A stretch of 64,000 nt of DNA from Rossellomorea marisflavi (GCF_009806575.1 NZ_CP047095.1:2236001-2300000); one strand, 5' to 3'; positions 9,306 through 18,289 are shown, counted from the first letter of the stretch. Made by a program: numbers and translations. Notes: generated by a model from the letters alone, not told the origin.

Positions 9306-9935
9306 ATGGCTAAACAAAAGAGAAAATCTAAAAAGAAGAGAAGAATTTCTATCCTTGTGATCCTGGCGATCCCATTGCTCATTCTTGGACTTTATACCGT
9401 TCTCTACTATGAATATCCGTACAAGCTGTCTTCGATCGTTCAAACGGATGTGCCTGAAGAGTACATGCCCATCTATAAAGCGGCCGAAAAAGAGTACGGA
9501 GTCCCATGGTATCTTCTTGCCGCTCATCATAAAGTCGAGACGAGATTTTCGACCATGAAGACATTGATATCTCCGGTAGGTGCCGAAGGTCATATGCAGT
9601 TCATGCCATGTACATGGGTAGGATGGTCCCATCCGAGCTGCTCGGGACTGGGGGAAGGGGATATTCCTGAAGAAGATAAAGTAAATCCTGATGTGATTGC
9701 AAAATACGGCGGCTATGGGGTCGATGCAAATGGAGACGGGAAAGCAGATCCGTTTGATATTGAAGATGCTATATTCAGTGCTGCCAACTTTCTAGCTAAT
9801 AATGGTGCTGCCGACGGCGAAATAGAAAAAGCAGTATTAACCTACAATCAAAGTGACGAATATGTGAAAGACGTGATGTATTACGCAGATCTATTCCTTG
9901 AAAAGGAAGAAGAAGACGATAAAACTCCGATGTAA
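9306..9935 (+). CDS. Membrane-anchored lytic transglycosylase (SLT-like)
   Basis: 209 residues: a very basic cytoplasmic start (KQKRKSKKKRR), one membrane helix (about 14-35) and an extracellular lysozyme-like domain. The likely catalytic Glu is in HKVETRFS (about residue 78), followed by GAEGHMQFMPCTW, the goose-lysozyme/SLT signature. The second half carries DANGDGKADPFD, a calcium-loop-like segment usual in these enzymes. It resembles the N-terminal domain of CwlT-type hydrolases. It probably cleaves glycan strands at the outer face of the membrane. RBS AAAGGATCA precedes the ATG. Confidence 0.85.
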   Translation: MAKQKRKSKKKRRISILVILAIPLLILGLYTVLYYEYPYKLSSIVQTDVPEEYMPIYKAAEKEYGVPWYLLAAHHKVETRFSTMKTLISPVGAEGHMQFMPCTWVGWSHPSCSGLGEGDIPEEDKVNPDVIAKYGGYGVDANGDGKADPFDIEDAIFSAANFLANNGAADGEIEKAVLTYNQSDEYVKDVMYYADLFLEKEEEDDKTPM

Positions 9936-9957
9936 AAGGCCCTTTGGGCTTTTTTTC
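9935..9957 (+). terminator. Rho-independent terminator
   Basis: Short stem AAGGCCC / GGGCTTT with a TTT loop and a T tract, overlapping the end of the transglycosylase gene. Confidence 0.7.
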
Positions 9958-10012
9958 GTCCTGGGTATTGATTGTTAGAATACGGAACATCCCGTCAAGA
10001 AAGGGGACCTCA

Positions 10013-12178
10013 ATGAAGCAGACAGAAATCATAAGTGAATGGCAGGATGCCCTTGATATGGAGATCATTCAGATGAAGAAGAAGCAAAACAGTGGAATAA
10101 GGGTTGAGAATGGTCGATGTATCAAAAAGGAGGAAGGGAGCTATGTATATTGGTTCACCCTTCCTTATCCCCGTTCATTCCCAGAAGGCGGGTCCATTCA
10201 GATTGATTATCAGAATAAGAACCTCCAAGGGATCGTTATTTCATCGGAAGAAACCGAATGTATCATTGAATTGGATCAGTACTTGGGGGACATACTCGGT
10301 TATGCCCGTCTAATTTATGAACCCTGGGAGCTGCTGGAGAAACTGTGGCAGCGCCTGGAAGACATCAAAGAAAGGCATGGTAAATCCTCCCGTGCAATCA
10401 GGACCATACAGCCCTCCGGAGTGACGCATCACCCGCCAGGTAAGCATCTTCTGCATGAAGCGTATGTAAGAAGCAAATACAATGATCTGACCTATATGTG
10501 GGGACCACCCGGTACGGGAAAGACCTATACGCTTGCCCGGGTGGCTGCTTACCATTATACAGAAGGCCAAAGGATTCTCATCCTGTCACACAGCAATGCA
10601 GCCGTTGATGTATTAATAGAAGAAATGCATCATTTTTTAACAGAAAATGATCGCTGGACCCCGGGTGAAGTCGTTCGTTACGGGCAAAATCGAAAATCAC
10701 TCTCTGCAGAAGCCCGTGACGTCAGCTTGACACAGCTCCTCGAACTCCAGGACCCCAAGCTGTCAGAGGAACGGGGGAAGGTAGAAAAATATCGGATGAA
10801 GCTGAAGAAGAAACTGACAAAGAAATTCTCGAATTATGACTCAGAACGCTTGAGCCGGCTCGAGATGCATTATCAAAAAATCAAGGAAAAGCTGAAGAGG
10901 AGGGAGGGAACGGCACTAGAGGAAGCAAGCGTTGTCGGGACCACCCTATCCAAGGCCGCCATCGACTCTTTGATTTATGACAATGAGTATGACCTTGTCA
11001 TCGTGGATGAAGCCAGCATGGCTTATATCCCTCAGCTCGCATTCGCGGCCACACTGGGCAAGAGAGTCATCATCTGTGGAGACTTCAAGCAACTCCCACC
11101 GATTTCCTCATCGTTTCATCCCCTTGTAAAGAAGTGGCTGAATGAAGATATCTTCCATCGTTCAGGTGTAGCAAAGGTGATCGAAGCAGGCGGTCACCAC
11201 CCACAGCTCCTTCTCCTGCCCGAACAGCGCCGTATGCACCCGAGTATCTCCTCTTTTACCAACCGATATATTTATCATTCCAGGGTTTATGACCATCCTT
11301 CCGTAGCAGAGGCCAGGGCATCGATCGTCATGAAACGTCCGTTCAAGGGAGATGGGGGGATCTTGTTCGATGTTCCCCAGGTGTCTCAATGGGGCTTGAC
11401 CCATAAAGGGTCGAGGTGGAATCCGATATCAGGTATCCTCTCAATTTCCCTTGCCGTTGAAGCCCTTCAGGATGGTGTGACCTCCCTAGGGATCGTTACA
11501 CCTTACAGGGTGCAGGCTCAGTGGATCAAAACCCTTCTTGATGAAGGGATATCGAGGGACTGGGAAGGGCCGGCACTTCAACTGTATGCCTCCACCGTTC
11601 ACGGGTTTCAAGGATCAGAGAACGATATGATGATTTTTGATGTGGTGGATGGACCGAATCACGAACGTCCTGGCAGATTGCTGACGGGTAAATCGAGTGA
11701 TCGACTGGTGAATGTAGCCGTAACCAGAGCAAGGGGCAAATTCATCCTGATGGGAGACCACCGCTTCATGAAGAGAAAGGGAGGCAAGTCCATGCCCCTC
11801 CGACAGCTGATCGACCATCTGGAATCCACAGGAAGGAACATCACGTTTCAAGAAGTAGAGCCCGTTGCTACAAAACGAATCAAATGGTTTCCTTGGGGAG
11901 ATCAAAAGAAATTTCTAAAGGACCTTGCATCTTCAAAAAATTCGATCCGCGTCTTGACAAGCAATCGACAAGACATCCCGCCTGACATCATGGCCCTCCT
12001 CCAGGCAGCAAGCCGGACAGTGGAGGTCACGTTCGAGGATCATGCGGGCGGGACGTCCCTGATCATCGATCAAAAGGTACTATGGATCAACCCGTTTGAG
12101 CAAGGGTCGTTTCCCTTCCATCTGCGACTGTTCTCCAAAACCATATGTTCCCGATATATGGAATTGATCAAAGAATGA
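10013..12178 (+). CDS. SF1B-type DNA/RNA helicase (UPF1/DNA2-like AAA_11/AAA_12)
   Basis: 721 residues. Helicase motifs in order: Walker A GPPGTGKTYT (about residue 164), motif Ia region LSHSNAAVDVL, Walker B VIVDEASM (about 333), motif III CGDFKQLPP, motif IV/V region TVHGFQGSENDMMIFD and motif VI NVAVTRARGK. These place it in the UPF1-like SF1 group. The N-terminal 140 residues look like a beta-barrel, and the last 100 residues form a separate domain I cannot assign. Start at ATG 10013 after GAAAGGGGACC; the open frame upstream overlaps the previous terminator. Role (repair, RNA metabolism) is not known from sequence. Confidence 0.88.
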   Translation: MKQTEIISEWQDALDMEIIQMKKKQNSGIRVENGRCIKKEEGSYVYWFTLPYPRSFPEGGSIQIDYQNKNLQGIVISSEETECIIELDQYLGDILGYARLIYEPWELLEKLWQRLEDIKERHGKSSRAIRTIQPSGVTHHPPGKHLLHEAYVRSKYNDLTYMWGPPGTGKTYTLARVAAYHYTEGQRILILSHSNAAVDVLIEEMHHFLTENDRWTPGEVVRYGQNRKSLSAEARDVSLTQLLELQDPKLSEERGKVEKYRMKLKKKLTKKFSNYDSERLSRLEMHYQKIKEKLKRREGTALEEASVVGTTLSKAAIDSLIYDNEYDLVIVDEASMAYIPQLAFAATLGKRVIICGDFKQLPPISSSFHPLVKKWLNEDIFHRSGVAKVIEAGGHHPQLLLLPEQRRMHPSISSFTNRYIYHSRVYDHPSVAEARASIVMKRPFKGDGGILFDVPQVSQWGLTHKGSRWNPISGILSISLAVEALQDGVTSLGIVTPYRVQAQWIKTLLDEGISRDWEGPALQLYASTVHGFQGSENDMMIFDVVDGPNHERPGRLLTGKSSDRLVNVAVTRARGKFILMGDHRFMKRKGGKSMPLRQLIDHLESTGRNITFQEVEPVATKRIKWFPWGDQKKFLKDLASSKNSIRVLTSNRQDIPPDIMALLQAASRTVEVTFEDHAGGTSLIIDQKVLWINPFEQGSFPFHLRLFSKTICSRYMELIKE

Positions 12179-12212
12179 AAAACGATCAGGACATGGAGTC
12201 CTGATCGTTTTT
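12178..12212. terminator. Bidirectional terminator overlapping a coding end
   Basis: Perfect 15-bp stem from AAAAACGATC to GATCGTTTTT with loop ATGGA. It ends the helicase transcript and lies inside the last codons of the converging Hsp20-like gene. Confidence 0.88.
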
Positions 12213-12584
12213 ACAATCAATGAAGTAGCGATCCTGCGTGCAAGATCCGGATTGTTTCTTGAAGATGATGATTTCGATGGAATGGTGCCCAAGTGTGTAT
12301 GAAAGGGTATGGTGATCCAAAGAGAAAGGGAACGTCACCGACCTCTTGCACTCCCTATCCTTCAGATTGAGGATAATATGCAGAAGGTGATCCTCTTTCT
12401 TAATGATCACGGCTTCCGGATGTATGTGTTCAGTATCGACTTCCAGGATAAAGGATGCCGTCGATTCAAAGAACTCCAGGCGGAATTCCTTTTCATCAAG
12501 CTGGGCATTGGCAGGATCGAGGAACCATCCTTTCATATCCTCTTCCCAGCTTTCGAGGCGAAAATCCTCTTTTTCCTTTCCCAT
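12186..12584 (-). CDS. Hsp20/alpha-crystallin-like protein (possible spore protein)
   Basis: 132 residues from ATG 12584 (reading MGKEKEDFRLES); an alternative GTG start 11 codons upstream cannot be excluded. The middle part alternates hydrophobic and charged residues as in the beta-sandwich of small heat-shock proteins, but the classical GVLTI-type motif is not clear, so the family call is tentative. Next upstream on the same strand are sspP and the damaged sspO. An Hsp20-like protein, GerT, takes part in germination in B. subtilis, so a spore role is possible. Its 3' end is shared with the helicase terminator. Confidence 0.5.
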   Translation of the reverse strand: MGKEKEDFRLESWEEDMKGWFLDPANAQLDEKEFRLEFFESTASFILEVDTEHIHPEAVIIKKEDHLLHIILNLKDRECKRSVTFPFSLDHHTLSYTLGHHSIEIIIFKKQSGSCTQDRYFIDCKNDQDSMS

Positions 12585-12656
12585 GTGACTACGACCCCCA
12601 CTGATCTCTTTCAGCACAGTATATTCGCGGCTAAAAGAAAAGGTGAGGAATTAAAG

Positions 12657-12688
12657 ACAAGCCGGTCAAGGACGACCGGCCTGCTTGT
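12657..12688 (-). terminator. Terminator of the sspO-sspP unit
   Basis: On the reverse strand, directly after the sspP stop, stem CAAGCAGG-CCGGTC / GACCGGCTTG with loop GTCCTT, then TCTTTAATT. Confidence 0.6.
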
Positions 12689-12825
12689 TACATATCGTGA
12701 TGCTGGTTATGTTTTTGACGGGAGTGGTTCCGGTTTTTTACCTTATGGGACCCACTCAATGGTTTAGGCTGTCCGGATTGTTCGGGAGCATTTTTCCTGA
12801 TGTCTTTCGGCGTGTGTTTTTCCAT
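12688..12825 (-). CDS. sspP: Small acid-soluble spore protein P
   Basis: 45 residues from ATG 12825 to TAA 12688, with AAGGAGG 9 bases upstream. Contains [27 protein letters not shown] and the C-terminus [10 protein letters not shown], closely following SspP (CotL) of B. subtilis. These minor SASPs are made in the forespore. As in B. subtilis it follows sspO and is transcribed away from the aconitase gene. The sspO frame upstream is broken (see 12898-13043), but sspP itself is intact with its own RBS. Confidence 0.9.
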   Translation of the reverse strand: MEKHTPKDIRKNAPEQSGQPKPLSGSHKVKNRNHSRQKHNQHHDM

Positions 12826-12897
12826 CTTTATGTGCCTCCTTGGTCCGAATGTTTATCTGTCGGTTAAAAGGGTAGTGTATTGGTGGGAAATCCCTTT

Positions 12898-13043
12898 TTA
12901 TGATTGTTTTTCTTTTTTTGTTGTACTGTTTCTGCTTTTCTGTCAGCGGCTTATTGGACAGTTCTTCAATAACCTGTGCCCTTGCCTTGTGAATCTGCTG
13001 TATTCATGCCGCTAACCAAATGGTTGGTTTTTCTATTTCCCAT
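12898..13043 (-). pseudogene. sspO: Small acid-soluble spore protein O, frame interrupted
   Basis: Reverse-strand ATG 13043 opens [18 protein letters not shown], a clear SspO start, but hits TGA at 12966-12968 after 25 residues. The expected continuation EELSNKPLTEKQKQYNKKRK is present at once in another frame, and a stop at the expected place (TCA-TAA, ending 12898) needs one further frame change in an A-rich run. Adding two bases at each point would give a 49-residue protein, near the 48 residues of B. subtilis SspO. Either a decayed minor SASP or two sequencing errors; I cannot tell which. Confidence 0.75.
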
Positions 13044-13213
13044 GAAAACACCTTCCATATCATTAGAATGCCTCATGATGGGATCTTCTATAGGAGGGAA
13101 GAGCCACCATATTCACTTTTTCAGCATAATATTTCAAAGATGCTGACAAGTTGCGACAACGTGCAGACCCTTGATATGACAATGTTCTCTGCAGTAACTA
13201 TCGCTAATGAAGG

Positions 13214-13256
13214 TTTTTGATAAGCAAAACTTATCAAAAACAATAACTTTATTGTT
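13214..13256 (+). promoter_or_regulatory. CcpC-type operator of aconitase
   Basis: A perfect 11-bp inverted repeat, TTTTTGATAAG (13214-13224) and CTTATCAAAAA (13230-13240), contains ATAA-N7-TTAT at 13220-13234, the CcpC recognition pattern known at citB and citZ. A second perfect palindrome, AACAATAA / TTATTGTT, follows at 13239-13256 and overlaps the -35 region. CcpC represses citB when citrate is low. Confidence 0.75.
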
Positions 13257-13281
13257 ATTTACTTATGTAATCGCTTGTAAT
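13252..13281 (+). promoter_or_regulatory. SigA promoter of aconitase
   Basis: TTGTTA at 13252-13257, 18-base spacer, TGTAAT at 13276-13281. The leader to the ATG is about 78 bases. The remaining bases 13044-13213 between sspO and this promoter hold no gene. Confidence 0.5.
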
Positions 13282-13365
13282 ATGATAATTAGTGTGAGAA
13301 AAGTTTGACCATTTTTACAGCTTTTCTGCGTCAATGTACGCAAGCAGTCAGAGGGGGAACTAATA

Positions 13366-16077
13366 ATGGCAAAGAATGATGTATTCAATGCACGCACTTC
13401 ATTTGAGCTTGACGGAAAACGTTATCATTACTACCGTCTAAAAGCTCTTGAAGAAGCTGGCGTGACAAAAATCAACCGCTTACCTTACAGCGTCAAGGTA
13501 CTACTCGAATCCGTCCTGCGTCAATACGACGGACGTGTCATCAATCAAGAGCATATTGAAAACTTAGCGAACTGGGGATCTTCCGAAGTAAAGGATGCGG
13601 AAGTTCCATTCAAACCATCACGTGTCATCCTTCAAGATTTCACGGGCGTACCGGCTGTTGTGGATCTTGCATCCCTTCGTAAAGCCATGGCTGACATCGG
13701 TGGGGATCCACAGAAGATCAATCCGGAAATCCCGGTTGACCTCGTCATCGACCACTCTGTCCAAGTGGATCAGTATGGTACAGCTACAGCACTGAAAGCG
13801 AACATGGACCTAGAATTCGAACGTAATACGGAGCGTTACCAGTTCTTGAGCTGGGCGCAAAAAGCATTTGAAAACTATCGTGCTGTTCCACCGGCAACGG
13901 GAATCGTCCATCAGGTCAACCTTGAGTACCTTGCAAGTGTTGTCCATGCCGTCGAAACAACAGAAGGCGACTTTGAAACGTATCCGGATACACTTGTAGG
14001 AACAGACTCCCATACCACCATGATCAACGGAATCGGTGTTCTTGGTTGGGGTGTAGGAGGAATCGAGGCAGAAGCAGGGATGCTTGGTCAGCCTTCATAC
14101 TTCCCGATCCCTGAAGTCATCGGTGTCAAATTTACAGGTGAACTACCAAACGGCGCAACCGCTACAGACCTTGCCCTTAAAGTCACTCAGGTGCTCCGTC
14201 AAAAAGGGGTCGTCGGCAAATTCGTTGAGTTCTTCGGACCAGGAGTTGCGACACTGCCGCTTGCAGACCGCGCTACCATCGCCAATATGGCTCCCGAGTA
14301 CGGTGCGACATGCGGATTCTTCCCGGTTGATTCAGAATCCCTTGATTACATGCGCTTAACCGGCCGTGATGAAACCCATATCTCCATGGTGGAGGAATAC
14401 CTGAAGCAGAATGATATGTTCTTCACACCTGAAAAAGAAGAGCCTACTTACACCGATGTTGTTGAACTCGACTTGTCTACTGTAAGTGCAAATCTTTCAG
14501 GACCTAAGCGTCCTCAAGATTTGATCCCTCTTTCTGATATGAAAGAAGCATTCCATCACTCCGTAACGGCTAAAGAAGGCGTTCAAGGATTCGGTTTGGA
14601 CCAAGCTGAATTCAACAAGACGGCCAAATATTCCACAGCTGACGGCAAGGATGTTGAAATGCCTACAGGTGCCATCGGAATCGCAGCCATTACATCATGT
14701 ACGAACACATCCAACCCTTACGTTATGCTGGGAGCAGGACTTGTGGCAAAGAAAGCCGTTGAACTCGGCATGAATGTTCCTGATTACGTCAAGACTTCCC
14801 TTGCACCGGGATCAAAAGTCGTAACAGGATATCTACGGGATTCCGGCCTGCTTTCTTATCTTGAAGAAATCGGGTTCAACCTTGTCGGATATGGCTGTAC
14901 GACCTGTATCGGTAACTCCGGTCCACTTCGTCCGGAAATCGAGAAGGCTGTATCGGATGCCGATCTGCTGTTGACATCCGTCTTGTCCGGAAACCGTAAC
15001 TTCGAAGGGCGGATCCATCCGCTTGTAAAAGCAAACTACCTTGCTTCTCCACCACTCGTTGTGGCTTATGCGCTAGCAGGAACAGTGGATATCGATCTTG
15101 AGAAAGATTCACTTGGTAAAGATAAAGACGGTAACGATGTGTTCTTTAACGATATCTGGCCATCACAGGATGAAGTCAAAGACGTCGTGAAATCGACCGT
15201 TACTCCTGAGCTTTTCCGCAGGGAATATGAGCACGTATTCACTGAGAATGAGCGCTGGAATGAGATCAAGACTAGCAACGAGCCTCTTTACAGCTTTGAT
15301 GAGAATTCTACGTACATCCAGAATCCATCATTCTTTACAGGTCTTGCTCCGACTCCTGAAGCGATCCAGGGACTTGACGGCCTCCGCGTCGTAGGTAAGT
15401 TCGGTGATTCTGTCACAACCGACCATATTTCACCGGCAGGGGCCATCGGCAAAGATACACCTGCAGGAAAATACCTTCGTGCCAATGGGGTAGAACCACG
15501 TGATTTCAACTCATACGGTTCACGTCGTGGAAACCACGAAGTCATGATGCGTGGAACATTTGCCAACATCCGTATCCGTAACCAGATCGCTCCTGGCACA
15601 GAAGGTGGTTTCACTACCTACTGGCCTGAAGAAGAGATCATGCCGATCTATGATGCATGCATGAAGTATCAGGAAGATGGCACAGGTCTTGCGATCCTTG
15701 CCGGTAAAGATTACGGTATGGGTTCTTCACGTGACTGGGCAGCAAAAGGTACGAACCTTCTTGGCATCAAGACGGTCATCGCTGAAAGCTACGAGCGTAT
15801 CCACCGTTCAAACCTTGTCATGATGGGTGTGCTTCCTCTTCAATTCAAGCAGGGAGAAAGTGCTGAAACCCTTGGATTGACCGGTAAGGAAGCCATCTCC
15901 GTGAACATTACGGATGATGTCAAACCTCGTGATATCTTAACGGTAACAGCAGTCAAAGAAGATGGTACGAAGGTAGAATTTGACGTACTTGCTCGATTTG
16001 ACTCTGATGTGGAAGTGGATTACTACCGTCACGGCGGTATCCTGCAAATGGTCCTTCGCGGCAAACTACAATCATAA
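13366..16077 (+). CDS. acnA: Aconitate hydratase AcnA
   Basis: 903-residue monomeric aconitase of the IRP/AcnA type (citB of B. subtilis), converting citrate to isocitrate in the TCA cycle and, without its cluster, binding mRNA. The three 4Fe-4S ligands are visible: Cys445 in TSCTNTSNP and Cys511 and Cys514 in [14 protein letters not shown]. The C-terminal swivel domain has [24 protein letters not shown] precedes the ATG. It is preceded by a CcpC-type operator and followed by a strong terminator. Codon use is optimised, consistent with high expression. Length is full. Confidence 0.98.
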   Translation: MAKNDVFNARTSFELDGKRYHYYRLKALEEAGVTKINRLPYSVKVLLESVLRQYDGRVINQEHIENLANWGSSEVKDAEVPFKPSRVILQDFTGVPAVVDLASLRKAMADIGGDPQKINPEIPVDLVIDHSVQVDQYGTATALKANMDLEFERNTERYQFLSWAQKAFENYRAVPPATGIVHQVNLEYLASVVHAVETTEGDFETYPDTLVGTDSHTTMINGIGVLGWGVGGIEAEAGMLGQPSYFPIPEVIGVKFTGELPNGATATDLALKVTQVLRQKGVVGKFVEFFGPGVATLPLADRATIANMAPEYGATCGFFPVDSESLDYMRLTGRDETHISMVEEYLKQNDMFFTPEKEEPTYTDVVELDLSTVSANLSGPKRPQDLIPLSDMKEAFHHSVTAKEGVQGFGLDQAEFNKTAKYSTADGKDVEMPTGAIGIAAITSCTNTSNPYVMLGAGLVAKKAVELGMNVPDYVKTSLAPGSKVVTGYLRDSGLLSYLEEIGFNLVGYGCTTCIGNSGPLRPEIEKAVSDADLLLTSVLSGNRNFEGRIHPLVKANYLASPPLVVAYALAGTVDIDLEKDSLGKDKDGNDVFFNDIWPSQDEVKDVVKSTVTPELFRREYEHVFTENERWNEIKTSNEPLYSFDENSTYIQNPSFFTGLAPTPEAIQGLDGLRVVGKFGDSVTTDHISPAGAIGKDTPAGKYLRANGVEPRDFNSYGSRRGNHEVMMRGTFANIRIRNQIAPGTEGGFTTYWPEEEIMPIYDACMKYQEDGTGLAILAGKDYGMGSSRDWAAKGTNLLGIKTVIAESYERIHRSNLVMMGVLPLQFKQGESAETLGLTGKEAISVNITDDVKPRDILTVTAVKEDGTKVEFDVLARFDSDVEVDYYRHGGILQMVLRGKLQS

Positions 16078-16081
16078 TATG

Positions 16082-16110
16082 AAAGCCCCCGTCTCGTACG
16101 GGGGCTTTTT
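16082..16110 (+). terminator. Rho-independent terminator of acnA
   Basis: 10-bp stem AAAGCCCCCG / CGGGGGCTTT with a 7-base loop, then TT. Confidence 0.9.
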
Positions 16111-16184
16111 GTATGCTCTTTTCCTCATATATGTGGACATGCCTGCATAACGTAAGAAGAGGATGTCCATGGAGGGGATTAAAG

Positions 16185-16757
16185 ATGAAATCATTTTTCG
16201 GTTTATTACTCATTGCCCTATTGGTATACAGCCTATATGTTGAAAATCAATCTCGACCAACCGCCCTCTTGGCAGAACAACAGGGGTTCGACCAATTGGT
16301 CGATATAGAAGAAGGAGATCCGGGGGAGGTTCCCGTTGAGCATTATCCTGGACCGAATGTTGGGGACCAAGCGCTGGACTTTTCACTAAAAACGACAGCA
16401 GGCAAGACGGTCACTTTATCAGAATTACGGGGTAAAAAAGTGATCCTGAATTTCTGGGCCACATGGTGTCCACCTTGCAAGGATGAAATACCGATCTTTC
16501 AGGAATTCCATGACAAGAAGAACAAGGATGTGGTTATCATGGCAATCAACATTGACCCACAATACAACGTAAAGCAATATGAGAAAAACATGGGGATGAC
16601 ATTTCCCGTTTTACTCGATGAAGACGATAAAATCAATTCTGCCTACGATATTTTAACCGTACCAACGACATTCATTATTGATGAAAAAGGTGTGATCATT
16701 CATAAGAAGATCGGGGCCTTCACGTCTCTGGATGAATTGGAGAGAGCGGTGAACTGA
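16185..16757 (+). CDS. TlpA/ResA-like membrane-anchored thiol-disulfide protein (YneN)
   Basis: 190 residues with an N-terminal membrane anchor (about 2-20) and an extracytoplasmic thioredoxin fold holding the redox motif WCPPC in NFWATWCPPCKDEIP. This is the peroxiredoxin-like/TlpA type that reduces disulfides outside the membrane. It stands directly after citB, as yneN does in B. subtilis. The ATG at 16185 follows GGAGGGGATTAAAG; earlier in-frame ATGs have no RBS and would bury the anchor. Substrate unknown. Confidence 0.88.
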   Translation: MKSFFGLLLIALLVYSLYVENQSRPTALLAEQQGFDQLVDIEEGDPGEVPVEHYPGPNVGDQALDFSLKTTAGKTVTLSELRGKKVILNFWATWCPPCKDEIPIFQEFHDKKNKDVVIMAINIDPQYNVKQYEKNMGMTFPVLLDEDDKINSAYDILTVPTTFIIDEKGVIIHKKIGAFTSLDELERAVN

Positions 16758-16768
16758 ACTTATCTTAT

Positions 16769-16811
16769 GTTGTTTAAACAGTCTGATAATTGGCTATACT
16801 GTTTATACAAC
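16769..16811 (+). promoter_or_regulatory. Large dyad over the promoter of the FbpB-like gene
   Basis: GTTGTTTAAACAGT (16769-16782) and ACTGTTTATACAAC (16798-16811) pair at 13 of 14 positions around a 15-base centre. A good -10 (TATACT, 16795-16800) lies at the border of the right arm. The centre contains TGATAAT, which could be half of a Fur box, but the dyad itself is not a Fur box. Confidence 0.5.
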
Positions 16812-16836
16812 TTCCATTATGATAAGGCGGTGTACC

Positions 16837-16983
16837 ATGAGAAGACCAAGGAAACGCAGCTTCACCGATTTAGTGAATGAAAATAAAAAGCAATTGATGC
16901 TTGATCCGGAAGCGATGAATGCCATCGAAGAACGGATCGATGCACGCTATGAAATCAAGCGTCCCTTAGACAGAGCCGAATGA
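16837..16983 (+). CDS. FbpB-like small basic protein, 48 residues
   Basis: Starts ATG 16837 after AAGGCGGTG and ends TGA 16983. The sequence MRRPRKRSFTDLVNENKKQL and the following EAMNAIEERIDAR fit the 'Fur-regulated basic protein B' family (PF13040), small proteins thought to help the FsrA sRNA spare iron in B. subtilis. Here it sits downstream of the citB-yneN pair; since aconitase is an iron-sparing target, the neighbourhood makes sense. The operator upstream is a long dyad rather than an obvious Fur box. Confidence 0.7.
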   Translation: MRRPRKRSFTDLVNENKKQLMLDPEAMNAIEERIDARYEIKRPLDRAE

Positions 16984-16999
16984 ACTTCGGCTTTTTTTA
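16974..16999 (+). terminator. Rho-independent terminator
   Basis: AGCCGAA / TTCGGCT around the stop codon of the FbpB-like gene, then seven T. Confidence 0.82.
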
Positions 17000-17075
17000 T
17001 GATTTTTTCTGGCAATAATTTCGCATGATCCGATTTGTGGGAATGGACAGACTAATGAGTAAGGAGGGGATATTC

Positions 17076-17219
17076 ATGAGTAATCCGAAGCGCGACAGCA
17101 AACAGTTTGTTCCGAACCATATTGGTACCCAGCAGAGGGCTGCCGGAGGGAATAAAGGAAAACAGATGCAGGATACATCAGGGAAACATGCACAAGTGAT
17201 TCAAACAAAAGGTGAATAA
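17076..17219 (+). CDS. sspN: Small acid-soluble spore protein N
   Basis: 47 residues; [15 protein letters not shown] and [11 protein letters not shown] are characteristic of SspN. Start ATG 17076 after AAGGAGGGGATATTC. Like B. subtilis, it forms a unit with tlp, which begins 20 bases later. Expected to be transcribed in the forespore by SigG, although I cannot point to a convincing SigG promoter. Confidence 0.9.
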   Translation: MSNPKRDSKQFVPNHIGTQQRAAGGNKGKQMQDTSGKHAQVIQTKGE

Positions 17220-17239
17220 TACTCAGAGGGGGACTTAGT

Positions 17240-17449
17240 ATGAATCATCGTCCAGACGATCGACGAGACAATGCACAAAAGCTTCAAGGGATGGTCCAGA
17301 ACACGCTGGAGAATATCGATAAAGCTGAAGAATCCATGGCTTTCACAGACAGCGAGGAACAGCTGGAATCCATTCGACAAAAGAATGAGAGACGGAAAGA
17401 AAGCATTGAAGCCTTCCGTCAAGAAATCAAGGATGAATCCCACACATGA
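17240..17449 (+). CDS. tlp: Small acid-soluble spore protein Tlp
   Basis: 69 residues, highly charged, predicted helical: NAQKLQGMVQNTLENIDKAE is the Tlp signature. Despite the historical name (thioredoxin-like) it has no CxxC. Start ATG 17240 after CAGAGGGGGACT. Second gene of the sspN-tlp operon, followed by a terminator. Confidence 0.93.
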   Translation: MNHRPDDRRDNAQKLQGMVQNTLENIDKAEESMAFTDSEEQLESIRQKNERRKESIEAFRQEIKDESHT

Positions 17450-17450
17450 C

Positions 17451-17487
17451 CACAGCCACCCGGTGACAACGGGTGGCTTTCTTGTTA
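17451..17487 (+). terminator. Rho-independent terminator of sspN-tlp
   Basis: AGCCACCCG / CGGGTGGCT with loop GTGACAA, then TTCTTGTT. Confidence 0.82.
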
Positions 17488-17554
17488 AGCACCACAATTC
17501 ATTCCTTTCCCATGTTATGTTAAAATGGGGTGAACTGAAAAAAGAGGTGCTACT

Positions 17555-17977
17555 ATGCAAATATCAGAAAAATCCATTGAAGTACGATATGCTGAAACGG
17601 ATCAAATGGGTGTCGTCTATCACGCCAACTATTTGGTGTGGATGGAACTTGGCAGAACGAAAATAATTGAAGACTTGGGCTTTCAATATGTAGAAATGGA
17701 GCAGCAGGGAATCCTGTCTCCTGTTATCGACTTGAATGTCGCGTACAAGACACCTGTCCGTTACGGGGAAAGAGCATTGATCAAGACGTGGATCGAAGAA
17801 TACGATGGCATACGCGTTACATACGGCTACGAAATCTATAACGGTGAAGGCAAACTCGCCCTGAGCGGTGAATCGAGACACGTGTGTGTCAAAAAAGATT
17901 CCTTCCGCCCCGTTTCCATACGGAAGACATTCCCGGAATGGCATGAAGCGTATGAGAAGGCGAAGAAAAAGGACTGA
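17555..17977 (+). CDS. yneP: Hotdog-fold acyl-CoA thioesterase (YneP)
   Basis: 140 residues of the 4-hydroxybenzoyl-CoA thioesterase/YbgC type. The catalytic region is RYAETDQMGVVYHANYLVW, with the Asp at about residue 16 and YxNY. It should hydrolyse short or medium acyl-CoA thioesters in the cytoplasm. RBS AAAAGAGGTGC precedes the ATG, and a TATGTTAAAATG sequence about 40 bases upstream could be an extended -10. Position and partner yneQ (5-base gap) match B. subtilis. Confidence 0.9.
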   Translation: MQISEKSIEVRYAETDQMGVVYHANYLVWMELGRTKIIEDLGFQYVEMEQQGILSPVIDLNVAYKTPVRYGERALIKTWIEEYDGIRVTYGYEIYNGEGKLALSGESRHVCVKKDSFRPVSIRKTFPEWHEAYEKAKKKD

Positions 17978-17982
17978 ATGAT

Positions 17983-18288
17983 ATGGCCTTTGGTATCAAC
18001 CGTGCGGAGCTAAACCGATGGAAGAAGCAGGTGGCACAAGGGAAAATCGCGTTCCTGACACACTACTGGCTGGATTCCCGATTCCCGGATGCAAAAACCG
18101 TCACGAAAGCGGGATGTTCCGACCTGGATGCACTTATTCAATGGGGGAGGGGATATGGTTTGAAGCCTGAGTGGATTGATCATCGCCATAAAGGATACCC
18201 TCACTTTGACCTTCTTGGAGAGAAGCAGCTGCAGATACTCATGGCAGAGGGACTGGAGGATCACATTGACCGCTTCCATATCTCATAA
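17983..18288 (+). CDS. yneQ: Conserved hypothetical protein YneQ
   Basis: 101 residues, soluble, no recognised domain; conserved blocks include AFLTHYWLDSRFPD and the basic/aromatic WIDHRHKGYPHFDLLG. Its position 5 bases after yneP, with which it is surely cotranscribed, and ahead of the converging yneR gene matches the B. subtilis order. Function unknown. Confidence 0.8.
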   Translation: MAFGINRAELNRWKKQVAQGKIAFLTHYWLDSRFPDAKTVTKAGCSDLDALIQWGRGYGLKPEWIDHRHKGYPHFDLLGEKQLQILMAEGLEDHIDRFHIS

Positions 18289-18289
18289 G

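Noticed and set aside
9944..10012. N-terminal extension of the helicase
   Set aside because: It overlaps the terminator of the previous gene and lies upstream of the RBS.
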